Source: an uncultured Lachnospiraceae bacterium (GTDB taxonomy: Bacteria > Bacillota > Clostridia > Lachnospirales > Lachnospiraceae). From it: DNA of 33,741 nucleotides. The DNA is taken from positions 1 through 33,741 of the forward strand of contig CAMNEB010000010.1 of assembly GCA_946536155.1 (NCBI GenBank), read 5' to 3'. Position numbers and translations under genes: made by a program. A model generated the notes under the pieces. That model made no database searches. It saw only the letters and a list, made by a program, of their open reading frames with translations, and was not told where the DNA came from. Of this stretch, positions 1-7,151 are shown one piece after another; the stretch's first letter is position 1; every line of letters starts with the position of its first letter.

Positions 1-1883
1 GTCTGTTTCTTTACGAGCTCATTTAACTTTCCGGGATTTGTTGCATTTTCCGGAATAGCCATTTCTTCTTCGATGCGGCTCAGTTCGGATTCGACCTCAG
101 AGATGCGGTCCTCTGTTTTTTTCAGGTCGTTTGCCTTCTTTCTGGCCTCTGCCTGTGCCTGTTTCTGTGCTTTCCAGTCGGCACCGCTTCCGGTATCCTG
201 ATCTGTGGCCATTGTATCAACGGAATTAACTGCCGTGTGTGACAGCTCACCGGACTTTCCTGTGACGGAGCCGGCCTTTCTAACGTCGTCTCTTTTTTCC
301 AGGTAGTAATCGTAATTGCCTATATAATTGTCAAAACGTCCTTCGTACAGATCAAGGATCCGGGTTGAGACTTTGTTAACGAAATATCTGTCGTGGGAGA
401 CACATATGAGCGTTCCTTCGTATTCCGACAGGGTTTTCTCAAGTATCTCCTTGGATGTTATATCCAGGTGGTTAGTGGGCTCATCCAGGATCAGAAGGTT
501 TGCGGAAGAGAGCATCAGCTTTGCCAGGCTCACACGGCCTTTTTCGCCTCCGCTTAAGTTTCCGATCTTTTTGAAAACATCTTCATCCGTAAAGAGGAAG
601 GAAGCCAGAACGGTCCTTACTTCGGTGATCGTCATATCGGGATGTTCGTCCGAAATCTCGTCATATATTGTTTTTTCGGGATCGAGGACATGGTGCTCCT
701 GATCGTAGTATGCGATCTCTACATTGGTGCCCAGTGAAAAGCTTCCGCTGTCCGGATTTTCGATGCCGTTAAGGATCTTGAGGAGAGTGGTCTTTCCGGT
801 ACCGTTGTCGCCTATTATGCAGATGTGTTCGCCTCTTTTGATGTCGATGTTCACATCCGAAAAAAGAGTATTTCCGTCGTAGGCCTTTGAAAGGTGCTCC
901 GTATGAAGGACGTCTTCTCCGGAAGTCTTTGAAGGCTTTAAGCGGAGAGTCATTTCATCGTTTATGGTCTCGGGCTTTTCAAGGGGGACGATCTTTTCCA
1001 GGGCTTTCTCTCTGCTCTCGGCACGTTTTATGGACTTTTCACGGTTAAAGCTCTTGAGCTTTTCTATGACCTCTTCCTGATGCTTTATCTCCGCCCTCTG
1101 ATTGAGATATGCTTTCATCCTTGCTTCGAAGAGCATCTGTTTCTTGGCGGCAAAATCCGAATAATTCCCTTTGTATGAGGTTATGGTATTATTCTCCAGC
1201 TCTAAGACGCAGGAGACGGTCTTGTCCAGGAAATATCTGTCGTGGGATACTATCAGAACAGCTCCGTCATATGAGGCTATATAGCCTTCAAGCCATATGC
1301 AGGAGTTCATGTCGAGATGGTTCGTGGGCTCGTCGAGTATTATAAGATCGGGTTTTCTGACGAGTATCGCACCCAGAGCCGCGCGTGTTTTCTGGCCGCC
1401 GGAGAGGGTATCGGCCTTCCTGTTAAAATCCTCTTCGGAAAAACCGAGGCCTTTGAGGACTCCTACAACCTCGGATCTGAATGTGTATCCGCCTTTCAGA
1501 TCGAACTCTGTCCTGAGCCTTTCGTATCTGTCACAGATCTCCGGAATATTGTTTCCGTTTTCCATTGCGGCTTCCAGGTCTCTGAGATCCTGTTCCGTTT
1601 TCAGAAGATCGCTCCTTACGGAGAGCATTTCCTCAAAAACCGTCCCGCCTCCGGAGAAGGTTCCTTCCTGTGCGAGATATCCGACCTCAGCATCTTTTTC
1701 AAAAGTGACCAGCCCTGTGTCTGGTTCAGATATGCCGGTAATGATCTTTAAAAGGGTCGTCTTTCCGGAACCGTTTGCCCCGACAAGTGCGACCTTCTGC
1801 CTTCTTTCGATGTTAAAGGATACCCCGCTCAAAACAGGGCCCGTTACAAATGCTTTTGAAATATTGTTTACGCTTAATAACAT
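1..1883 (-). CDS. ABC-F family ATPase (YdiF/Uup-like), 3' end cut by window edge
   Basis: This is a tandem ABC protein without membrane segments, the layout of ABC-F factors, which act on the ribosome (translation factor or antibiotic protection). It is missing from the ORF track because it runs off the left edge. I translated it from the ATG at 1883 (MLLSVNNISKAFV). The first half has Walker A GANGSGKTT, signature LSGGQKTR and DEPTNHLD. A charged linker follows (KLKSFNREKSIKRAESREK). The second half has Walker A GDNGTGKTT, signature LSGGEKGR and a second DEPTNHLD. A lysine/glutamate-rich C-terminal coiled coil continues to the edge (NELVKKQ). About 627 codons are present, so little is likely missing. 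It starts 8 bases after the stop of the membrane gene upstream, with no clear SD of its own, which suggests co-transcription and coupling. Family is clear; the exact subfamily and whether it protects against a drug are not. Confidence 0.93.
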   Translation of the reverse strand, partial: MLLSVNNISKAFVTGPVLSGVSFNIERRQKVALVGANGSGKTTLLKIITGISEPDTGLVTFEKDAEVGYLAQEGTFSGGGTVFEEMLSVRSDLLKTEQDLRDLEAAMENGNNIPEICDRYERLRTEFDLKGGYTFRSEVVGVLKGLGFSEEDFNRKADTLSGGQKTRAALGAILVRKPDLIILDEPTNHLDMNSCIWLEGYIASYDGAVLIVSHDRYFLDKTVSCVLELENNTITSYKGNYSDFAAKKQMLFEARMKAYLNQRAEIKHQEEVIEKLKSFNREKSIKRAESREKALEKIVPLEKPETINDEMTLRLKPSKTSGEDVLHTEHLSKAYDGNTLFSDVNIDIKRGEHICIIGDNGTGKTTLLKILNGIENPDSGSFSLGTNVEIAYYDQEHHVLDPEKTIYDEISDEHPDMTITEVRTVLASFLFTDEDVFKKIGNLSGGEKGRVSLAKLMLSSANLLILDEPTNHLDITSKEILEKTLSEYEGTLICVSHDRYFVNKVSTRILDLYEGRFDNYIGNYDYYLEKRDDVRKAGSVTGKSGELSHTAVNSVDTMATDQDTGSGADWKAQKQAQAEARKKANDLKKTEDRISEVESELSRIEEEMAIPENATNPGKLNELVKKQ

Positions 1884-1891
1884 GATCTGAC

Positions 1892-2653
1892 TTATTTTTC
1901 CGCTTTCTTTGCTTTTGCCAGAATATAGACCGGGATCACCGGGGATACCAGCATATCCAGAAATGAGATGATGACGAATGCGCTGCCGATCATGTCCGGG
2001 ATATTCCATTCGGCCGGAATATTTCCTGTGTATTCAGCGAACATTATAAGCCCTGCCGCATATGTGATACAGTTTATGACTGCAAATACGATCGGGATCA
2101 GCATGCTCAGCCATATAAATCTGAGCTCATTTTCTTTTGCCCTGTTTTTTAAAAATATCCATAGAAAAATGCTGTTGAACAGTATATTGTTGATCAGCAG
2201 ACTGATGATATGTGAAAGGTAACTCATCTCATACATCCTGTTTGTATTGAGACTGCTGTACATGAGACGGATGATGAGCGCCACTGCGAAAGCGGAAATG
2301 ATCCTTGCCGCAAAAAGGATGACGAGAGCGCCGGTATTTACATCGTAGCGGTACTTAAAGTAATAAAGTATAAGTGCTGCGGCAAGAGGCGTGAAAACAT
2401 ATCCTGCAGCCGAAGAGATGATCGTCCACCGGCGCATAAAGTCCATGCCGACATCCCCGGATGTGTTTGAGGCGTACAGGATGACCATATGCGGAATGGC
2501 TCCGATGATGCCCGCGGCGGAGGCGGCCCCGAGGATCTTGCTGCCTTTTTCCTTTACGGCGATGATAATGAACGCAATGACAAGGATCGCAAGTGATATT
2601 AAGGGATTTAATCTGTATGTGATCCCGTATAAAAATCTGATATATCCTTCCAC
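1892..2653 (-). CDS. polytopic membrane protein of unknown function
   Basis: I do not recognise this 253-residue protein. It shows about seven hydrophobic segments, near residues 17-33, 40-61, 77-99, 108-131, 146-168, 179-206 and 222-246, with short charged loops and a Lys-rich C-terminus (KAKKAEK). No signal peptidase site or catalytic motif is visible. Translation starts at GTG (2653-2651), preceded at about 7 bases by AGAGG on the minus strand, which supports this start. It lies directly before the ABC-F gene with an 8-base gap and is divergent from rex. Membrane location is well supported by hydrophobicity. A functional link with the ABC-F ATPase is only inferred, since ABC-F proteins normally have no membrane partner. 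Confidence 0.8.
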   Translation of the reverse strand: MEGYIRFLYGITYRLNPLISLAILVIAFIIIAVKEKGSKILGAASAAGIIGAIPHMVILYASNTSGDVGMDFMRRWTIISSAAGYVFTPLAAALILYYFKYRYDVNTGALVILFAARIISAFAVALIIRLMYSSLNTNRMYEMSYLSHIISLLINNILFNSIFLWIFLKNRAKENELRFIWLSMLIPIVFAVINCITYAAGLIMFAEYTGNIPAEWNIPDMIGSAFVIISFLDMLVSPVIPVYILAKAKKAEK

Positions 2654-2688
2654 TTCAAACCTCTTTCTGTAAGAAATACATGCATTTT

Positions 2689-2694
2689 AGTATA
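2689..2694 (-). promoter_or_regulatory. possible -10 box for the membrane protein/ABC-F pair
   Basis: Read on the minus strand, TATACT lies about 36 bases before the GTG start of the membrane protein. It is a good -10 hexamer, but the expected -35 position holds only a poor match (TAATAA), so the call is weak. Confidence 0.35.
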
Positions 2695-2764
2695 TCACAC
2701 GGATACCTTTTTTATTATCGTCTTTTCCGGGATATCCGTATTTTCATCTTTGCCTTCCCGCTAA

Positions 2765-2782
2765 TTGACAATATTTTAACAC
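2765..2782 (+). promoter_or_regulatory. putative Rex operator overlapping the rex -35 box
   Basis: TTGACAATATTTTAACAC fits the clostridial Rex consensus TTGTTAA-N4-TTAACAA at 11 of 14 fixed positions, by my hand alignment. It covers the -35 hexamer of the rex promoter, so bound Rex would be expected to block transcription. Rex autoregulation is known in related bacteria; here it is inferred from the site alone. Confidence 0.6.
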
Positions 2783-2794
2783 AAGATGTAGAAT
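2765..2794 (+). promoter_or_regulatory. rex promoter (TTGACA - 18 bp - TAGAAT)
   Basis: A perfect -35 TTGACA at 2765-2770 is followed after 18 bases by TAGAAT at 2789-2794. The predicted start near 2801 leaves a leader of about 60 bases before the TTG start of rex. This is the best promoter match in the divergent region and probably drives rex, the coiled-coil gene and alr. Confidence 0.7.
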
Positions 2795-2845
2795 GTAACG
2801 TGGTATGCGCTAACAACATTTTGTCGTTTATGTATTTATACTTAT

Positions 2846-2852
2846 GGGAGGT
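2846..2852 (+). promoter_or_regulatory. ribosome binding site that fixes the rex TTG start
   Basis: GGGAGGT sits 7 bases before TTG at 2860. The ORF-track start at 2680 would add 60 residues unlike any Rex N-terminus and would run through the promoter. Confidence 0.85.
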
Positions 2853-2859
2853 AGTTCTT

Positions 2860-3498
2860 TTGGATAAAGAGATCTCACAGGCGGTCATAAGCAGGTTGCC
2901 CAGATATCTTCGTTATCTCGGAGACCTTAAGGACAGAAATGTGGAGAGGATCAGTTCTTCGGAACTCAGTGTACTGATGAAGGTCACGGCCTCTCAGATC
3001 AGGCAGGATCTTAACAATTTCGGAGGATTCGGCCAGCAGGGCTACGGCTATAATGTAGATTTTCTCTATTCTGAGATAAGCAAGATACTCGGTCTTGAGC
3101 ATCAGTATAATTTTATCATCATCGGAGCGGGCAATCTCGGAAAGGCACTCGGGGGGTATCTGAATTTTGAGAAAAGAGGGTTTATCTTCAAGGGCATGTT
3201 CGACAAGGATCCTTCACTTATAGGGACCGAGGTCAGGGGCGTAAAGGTCATGTCCATGGAAGAACTGCCCGGTTTTATCAGGTCCGGAAATATCGATATA
3301 GCGGTCCTTACCATTCCCAAAGAGGGCGCTGTGCTGGTTGCGAAGGTGCTTGTTGAGAACGGCATAAAAGCAATATGGAATTTCGCACATGTGGACCTTG
3401 ATGTTCCGGAGAATGTGCAGGTTGAGAATGTTCACCTTTCTGACAGCCTTATGAAGCTGTCATATAACATTTCAAGTTACGATCAGACAAAAAAGTAA
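2860..3498 (+). CDS. rex: redox-sensing transcriptional repressor Rex
   Basis: Rex is a dimeric repressor that leaves DNA when NADH binds, de-repressing fermentation and NADH-reoxidation genes. With the TTG start at 2860 the protein has 212 residues, the usual length. The N-terminal winged helix begins EISQAVISRLPRYLRYL and carries TASQIRQDLNNFGGFGQQGY around residues 43-62. A Rossmann domain follows with IIIGAGNLGKALGGY (about 86-100) and FDKDPSLIG. The C-terminus has NFAHVDLDVPENV and the domain-swap helix. The divergent ABC-F neighbour matches B. subtilis, where ydiF lies near rex. A probable Rex site overlaps the promoter. The next gene starts 13 bases after the stop. Confidence 0.96.
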   Translation: MDKEISQAVISRLPRYLRYLGDLKDRNVERISSSELSVLMKVTASQIRQDLNNFGGFGQQGYGYNVDFLYSEISKILGLEHQYNFIIIGAGNLGKALGGYLNFEKRGFIFKGMFDKDPSLIGTEVRGVKVMSMEELPGFIRSGNIDIAVLTIPKEGAVLVAKVLVENGIKAIWNFAHVDLDVPENVQVENVHLSDSLMKLSYNISSYDQTKK

Positions 3499-3510
3499 TT
3501 TCCGCGCATT

Positions 3511-4194
3511 ATGGGTAAGTATTCAGGACAGGGAAAAAGACAGACATTCGAAGATTCGCTGAAGGGCAAGGATGTGCCGGTGCTGACGCTTGACAGTAAA
3601 TGGTACCATCTGCTCGGCAAAGTCGGCTATGAGGATATTAAGGCCGATGAAGACAGGCTGAATGAACTCTTAAGGCGTCAGGGCAAGATAAACAGCGAAG
3701 CCAAGGAGATCAAGAAGGTCAAGCGCCGCCTGATGGATGAGATAGTTGCCCTTATGGACGATCATCAGGAGGGCTCCGAGGATGCATCTTCGAAGATAGA
3801 GGAAAACAAAAGGCTTCTCAATGAATGCAACAAAAAGCTGGATTCATACGAGGATGAGATGATAGATCTGCCAAGGGAGATCGATGCCGTCAACAAGAGT
3901 CTTATGCGCACCACTATGGAGCACTGCTATGAGACGATGCAGGACAATACCGATGACATCGAGGAGCTTGAGGAGTGGATCACGGGCATAAGGATAGAGC
4001 TCAAGAAGAATCTCATCAGGAAGCAGGAAAAAGAAGCCAAGAACCATGAGATCTACAAGTATATGCACGATATCTTCGGTGCTGATGTTGTGGATCTGTT
4101 TGACATGAGATATAATCCCGCCGATAAGCACCCCCGCACAGCGGAGGAGATAAAAGCGGAACAGAATAAAGAAGAGGATAAGGGAGCATCGTGA
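3511..4194 (+). CDS. conserved-looking coiled-coil protein of unknown function
   Basis: This 227-residue, highly charged, soluble-looking protein has no assigned function that I can defend. A short N-terminal segment (SGQGKRQTFEDSLKGKDVPVLTLDSKW, split over residues 5-31) looks like a folded or binding motif. Residues about 42-185 are rich in Lys/Glu/Leu heptad-like stretches and should form coiled coil, followed by a YMHDIFGADVVDLFDMRYNP segment and a charged tail. There is no signal peptide or membrane helix. No Shine-Dalgarno sequence is visible before ATG 3511, so it may depend on ribosomes finishing rex 12 bases upstream. Its last four bases overlap the GTG of alr, so translation is probably coupled. 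I recall similar proteins next to alr in Lachnospiraceae, but cannot check this here. Confidence 0.8.
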   Translation: MGKYSGQGKRQTFEDSLKGKDVPVLTLDSKWYHLLGKVGYEDIKADEDRLNELLRRQGKINSEAKEIKKVKRRLMDEIVALMDDHQEGSEDASSKIEENKRLLNECNKKLDSYEDEMIDLPREIDAVNKSLMRTTMEHCYETMQDNTDDIEELEEWITGIRIELKKNLIRKQEKEAKNHEIYKYMHDIFGADVVDLFDMRYNPADKHPRTAEEIKAEQNKEEDKGAS

Positions 4195-5336
4195 ATAATC
4201 AAAGAGGAACAGCGATAGTCGATCTTGATGCCCTTACATATAATCTGGACAAAATGCATTCGCTTTTGAAACCGGATACACAGATGTACGCAGTCATCAA
4301 GACCAACGGCTATGGGCACGGAAGCGTACCGATAGCAAGGATCTTAGACGGCATACCCTATATAAAGGGATATGCGGTGGCAACTGCGGATGAGGCACTC
4401 GAACTCAGACAGGAAGGAATAGCAAAGGACATTCTGATACTCGGATATACATTTCCCGAGAGCTATTCCGAGCTCATCAGGAAGGATGTGAGGATGACGG
4501 TATTCAGGAAGGATACCATCTCCGAACTTGCCCGCGCTGCGGCTGATGTCGGTAAAAATGCCATAGTCCACATAGCGGTTGATACGGGTATGGGAAGGAT
4601 AGGCGTAAGTCCGGACCGGGACGGCCTTGACTTTGTAAGACAGGCACTTGATGCCCCCAACATCATCGTGGAAGGCATTTTCACACACCTTGCAAGAGCC
4701 GATGAGAAGGACAAAAAAAGCGCCCTTGCCCAGCTGTCGGAGTTTAAGAACTTTATCAACCTGATAAGCGAAAAGCTCGGTGCAGTCATACCGGTATCCC
4801 ATATATCCAATTCCGCCGCGATACTTGAAATGCCGGAATCCTATCTTGATGCGGTAAGAGCCGGTATCACCATGTACGGCCTTGCTCCGTCCGATGAAGT
4901 TGATATCACTGCGCCGGGATTAAAACCGGTTATGAGCCTTGTGAGCCACATATCCTTCATCAAGAAGCTCCATCCGGGACAGAGTGTAAGCTATGGCGGG
5001 CTTTTTACGGCCGATTCGGAAATGACGGTCGCCACCGTTCCCATCGGCTACGGCGACGGCTATCCCAGAGGTCTTTCCTGCAAGGGTGAAGTCCTTGTCA
5101 GGGGTAAGAGGTGCAGGATACTCGGAAGGGTATGCATGGACCAGTTCATGATCGACGTTACGGGCTTTGAGGGGCTTAAAGAAGGCGAAAAAGTCACTCT
5201 TATGGGCTATGACGGCGATGAACATATCTCCGCGGAGGAGATAGGAGAGTTATCCGGACGTTTCAATTACGAGCTTGTCTGCCTTATAAGCCACAGGATA
5301 CCGAGGGTTTATATCGGCGGCGGGACACAGAATTAA
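4191..5336 (+). CDS. alr: alanine racemase
   Basis: Alr interconverts L- and D-alanine with PLP, supplying D-alanine for peptidoglycan. At 381 residues it is of normal size. The PLP lysine is K37 in AVIKTNGYGHG, and the catalytic tyrosine on the opposite face is about Y268 in SVSYGGLF. Other family motifs are DTGMGRIG, SNSAA, VRAGITMYG, IGYGDGYPRG, GRVCMDQFMIDVT and the C-terminal RIPRVYIGGG. The start is GTG at 4191, overlapping the previous stop as GTGA, with AAGGGAG a few bases upstream. It is the last gene of the rex operon before a new promoter at 5337. I see no terminator between alr and yebC, so read-through is possible. Confidence 0.96.
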   Translation: MNNQRGTAIVDLDALTYNLDKMHSLLKPDTQMYAVIKTNGYGHGSVPIARILDGIPYIKGYAVATADEALELRQEGIAKDILILGYTFPESYSELIRKDVRMTVFRKDTISELARAAADVGKNAIVHIAVDTGMGRIGVSPDRDGLDFVRQALDAPNIIVEGIFTHLARADEKDKKSALAQLSEFKNFINLISEKLGAVIPVSHISNSAAILEMPESYLDAVRAGITMYGLAPSDEVDITAPGLKPVMSLVSHISFIKKLHPGQSVSYGGLFTADSEMTVATVPIGYGDGYPRGLSCKGEVLVRGKRCRILGRVCMDQFMIDVTGFEGLKEGEKVTLMGYDGDEHISAEEIGELSGRFNYELVCLISHRIPRVYIGGGTQN

Positions 5337-5365
5337 TTGAAAACACGGGTCTCTGATGGTAAAAT
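5337..5365 (+). promoter_or_regulatory. promoter before yebC (TTGAAA - 17 bp - TAAAAT)
   Basis: TTGAAA at 5337-5342 and TAAAAT at 5360-5365 are separated by the ideal 17 bases. The predicted start near 5372 gives a leader of about 38 bases to the yebC ATG, with AGAGG before it. It probably heads the long gene series that follows. Confidence 0.75.
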
Positions 5366-5409
5366 AGATTGATTGCATAAATTTAAGAAATAATACGAGA
5401 GGTTATAAT

Positions 5410-6138
5410 ATGTCAGGACATTCAAAATTCGCGAATATCAAGCACAAGAAAGAGAAAAATGATGCCGCAAAGGGAAAGATCTTTACGATCATAGGACGTG
5501 AGATCGCAGTCGCGGTCAAAGAGGGCGGCCCCGATCCTTCCAACAACTTCAAGCTTGCCACCGTTATCGCAAAGGCTAAGGCTAACAACATGCCCAACGA
5601 TACCATCGAGCGCGGTATCAAGAAGGCTGCCGGAGAAGGCGGCAACGTTAACTATGAGTACATAACCTATGAAGGATACGGACCTTCTGGAATCGCCATC
5701 ATTGTCGATACCCTTACCGACAACAAGAACCGTACCGCAGCAAATGTAAGAGCTGCATTCACCAAGGGCGGCGGAAATGTCGGAACTCCCGGATGCGTAT
5801 CTTTCATGTTTGACAAGAAGGGCCAGATCATCATCGACAAGGAAGAGACCGATCTTTCCGCAGACGATCTTATGATGACCGCTCTTGATGCCGGAGCAGA
5901 GGACTTCAGTGAAGAAGAGGATTCTTACGAGATCCTCACCGATCCCGACACTTTTGACGAGGTCAACAAGAAGCTTGTGGATGCGGGCATTCCCATGCTC
6001 AGCGCAGAGGTTACCATGATCCCCCAAAACTATGTTGAGCTTTCTAACGAAGATGATATCAAGTGCCTTAACAGGATCCTCGATCTTCTTGATGAAGATG
6101 ATGATGTACAGGCTGTATATCACAACTGGGATGAGTGA
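5410..6138 (+). CDS. yebC: YebC/PmpR family protein
   Basis: The N-terminus [23 protein letters not shown] is the YebC signature (usually SGHSKW.NIKH.K...D). The body holds [35 protein letters not shown] and the Phe/Asp-rich C-terminal domain with VYHNWDE. At 242 residues it has the standard length and three-domain layout. The family was long described as transcriptional regulators; more recent work links some members to translation of difficult (polyproline-type) sequences, so the role is better left open. It is soluble and cytoplasmic. An acidic C-terminal half ([11 protein letters not shown]) is typical. It follows its own promoter and precedes the glycosyltransferase by 47-50 bases that include a perfect 14-base palindrome. 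Confidence 0.95.
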   Translation: MSGHSKFANIKHKKEKNDAAKGKIFTIIGREIAVAVKEGGPDPSNNFKLATVIAKAKANNMPNDTIERGIKKAAGEGGNVNYEYITYEGYGPSGIAIIVDTLTDNKNRTAANVRAAFTKGGGNVGTPGCVSFMFDKKGQIIIDKEETDLSADDLMMTALDAGAEDFSEEEDSYEILTDPDTFDEVNKKLVDAGIPMLSAEVTMIPQNYVELSNEDDIKCLNRILDLLDEDDDVQAVYHNWDE

Positions 6139-6146
6139 TCCCGGGT

Positions 6147-6160
6147 GAATGAATTCATTC
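6147..6160. repeat. perfect 14-bp palindrome
   Basis: GAATGAATTCATTC is fully self-complementary without a loop and lies between yebC and the glycosyltransferase gene. It has the form of a dimeric-repressor operator, but no promoter is evident beside it and it could be chance. It cannot fold as a terminator because it has no loop or GC core. Confidence 0.5.
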
Positions 6161-6188
6161 CAAAGATTATTTTTCAAGAGGATTAATG

Positions 6189-7151
6189 ATGGATCGTCTG
6201 GCAATAGTTGTACCGTGCTATAACGAGGAAGAGGTCCTCGGAATGTCTTCAGAGGCACTCCGGGGAGTTCTTGATGACCTCGTTTCCAAGGGGAAGATAT
6301 CCCCTGACAGTTTCGTTATGTTCGTAAATGACGGAAGTGCCGATAAAACCTGGTCCCTCATAGAAGAGGAACATGCAAAATATCCCGTTCAGATCGCCGG
6401 CGTTAAGCTGGCAAGAAATGTCGGTCATCAGTTTGCGCTTACCGCAGGGCTTATGACTGCTGCCGATCTGTGCGATGTTTCGGTTTCGATAGATGCCGAC
6501 CTTCAGGATGATGTTTCGGTCATCGAGGAGATGATCGACAAGTATCATGACGGCTGCGATATAGTGTACGGAGTCAGGAAGGAGAGAAAGACCGATACCT
6601 TTTTCAAGAGGTTCACGGCCCAGTCCTTCTACAAGGTCATGGCACATATGGGAGTCAAGACCGTATATAATCATGCGGATTTCAGGCTCATGAGCTGCAG
6701 GGCACTCAGAGAGTTTTCCAATTATCACGAATACAACCTGTTCCTCAGAGGCATCGTTCCATTGATCGGATACAGGACCGACTGTGTGTACTATGACAGG
6801 AAGGAGAGAGCTGCGGGCGTTTCCAAGTATCCTCTCAAGAAGATGCTCGCGCTTGCGTTTGACGGTATCTCATCCTTCTCTACCAGACCCATCGATCTGA
6901 TACTTACAGCCGGCTTCTTCAGCGTGTTCCTTTCCTTAGCTGCACTCGTATATGCTCTGGTCTCGTTTTTTACGGGAAATGTTGTGCCGGGATGGACCTC
7001 GATCATCATATCGATCTGGTTCCTCGGAGGCATGCAGCTTCTGGCTATAGGACTCGTGGGCAAGTATATCGGCAAGACGTATATCGAGGTTAAACACAGA
7101 CCCAGATACAATATTGAAAAGGTTTTGATCGATGACACTTCGGAAAAGTAA
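6189..7151 (+). CDS. family 2 glycosyltransferase, GtrB/DPM1-like (polyprenyl-phosphate sugar transferase)
   Basis: The fold starts with LAIVVPCYNEEEVL and has the nucleotide-sugar/metal motif DADLQDD, as in bactoprenol glucosyltransferase GtrB and dolichyl-phosphate mannose synthase. These load a sugar from UDP- or GDP-sugar onto undecaprenyl phosphate at the inner membrane face. The middle carries FFKRFTAQSFYKVMAHMGV and ADFRLMSCRAL, also family-like. Two C-terminal membrane helices (about residues 236-258 and 268-294) match GtrB architecture. The start is ATGATG; the second ATG (6189) sits about 7 bases after AAGAGG, so I prefer it to 6186. The gene overlaps the next one by 20 bases, suggesting that its lipid-linked sugar product is used by that neighbour. 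The sugar is unknown. Confidence 0.88.
   Translation: MDRLAIVVPCYNEEEVLGMSSEALRGVLDDLVSKGKISPDSFVMFVNDGSADKTWSLIEEEHAKYPVQIAGVKLARNVGHQFALTAGLMTAADLCDVSVSIDADLQDDVSVIEEMIDKYHDGCDIVYGVRKERKTDTFFKRFTAQSFYKVMAHMGVKTVYNHADFRLMSCRALREFSNYHEYNLFLRGIVPLIGYRTDCVYYDRKERAAGVSKYPLKKMLALAFDGISSFSTRPIDLILTAGFFSVFLSLAALVYALVSFFTGNVVPGWTSIIISIWFLGGMQLLAIGLVGKYIGKTYIEVKHRPRYNIEKVLIDDTSEK

Noticed and set aside
328-1890. Plus-strand ORFs of 78-197 codons opposite the ABC-F gene
   Set aside because: They are antisense to strongly conserved ABC motifs that I translated directly on the minus strand; none has a convincing product.
2680-2859. The 60-codon N-terminal extension of rex in the ORF track
   Set aside because: It spans the promoter and operator, is hydrophobic and unlike any Rex N-terminus, while TTG 2860 has an excellent SD.
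5422-6258. A 278-codon minus-strand ORF that covers almost all of yebC
   Set aside because: It is an exact shadow of a well-conserved gene, has no family motifs, and its long open frame follows from the codon bias of the sense strand.
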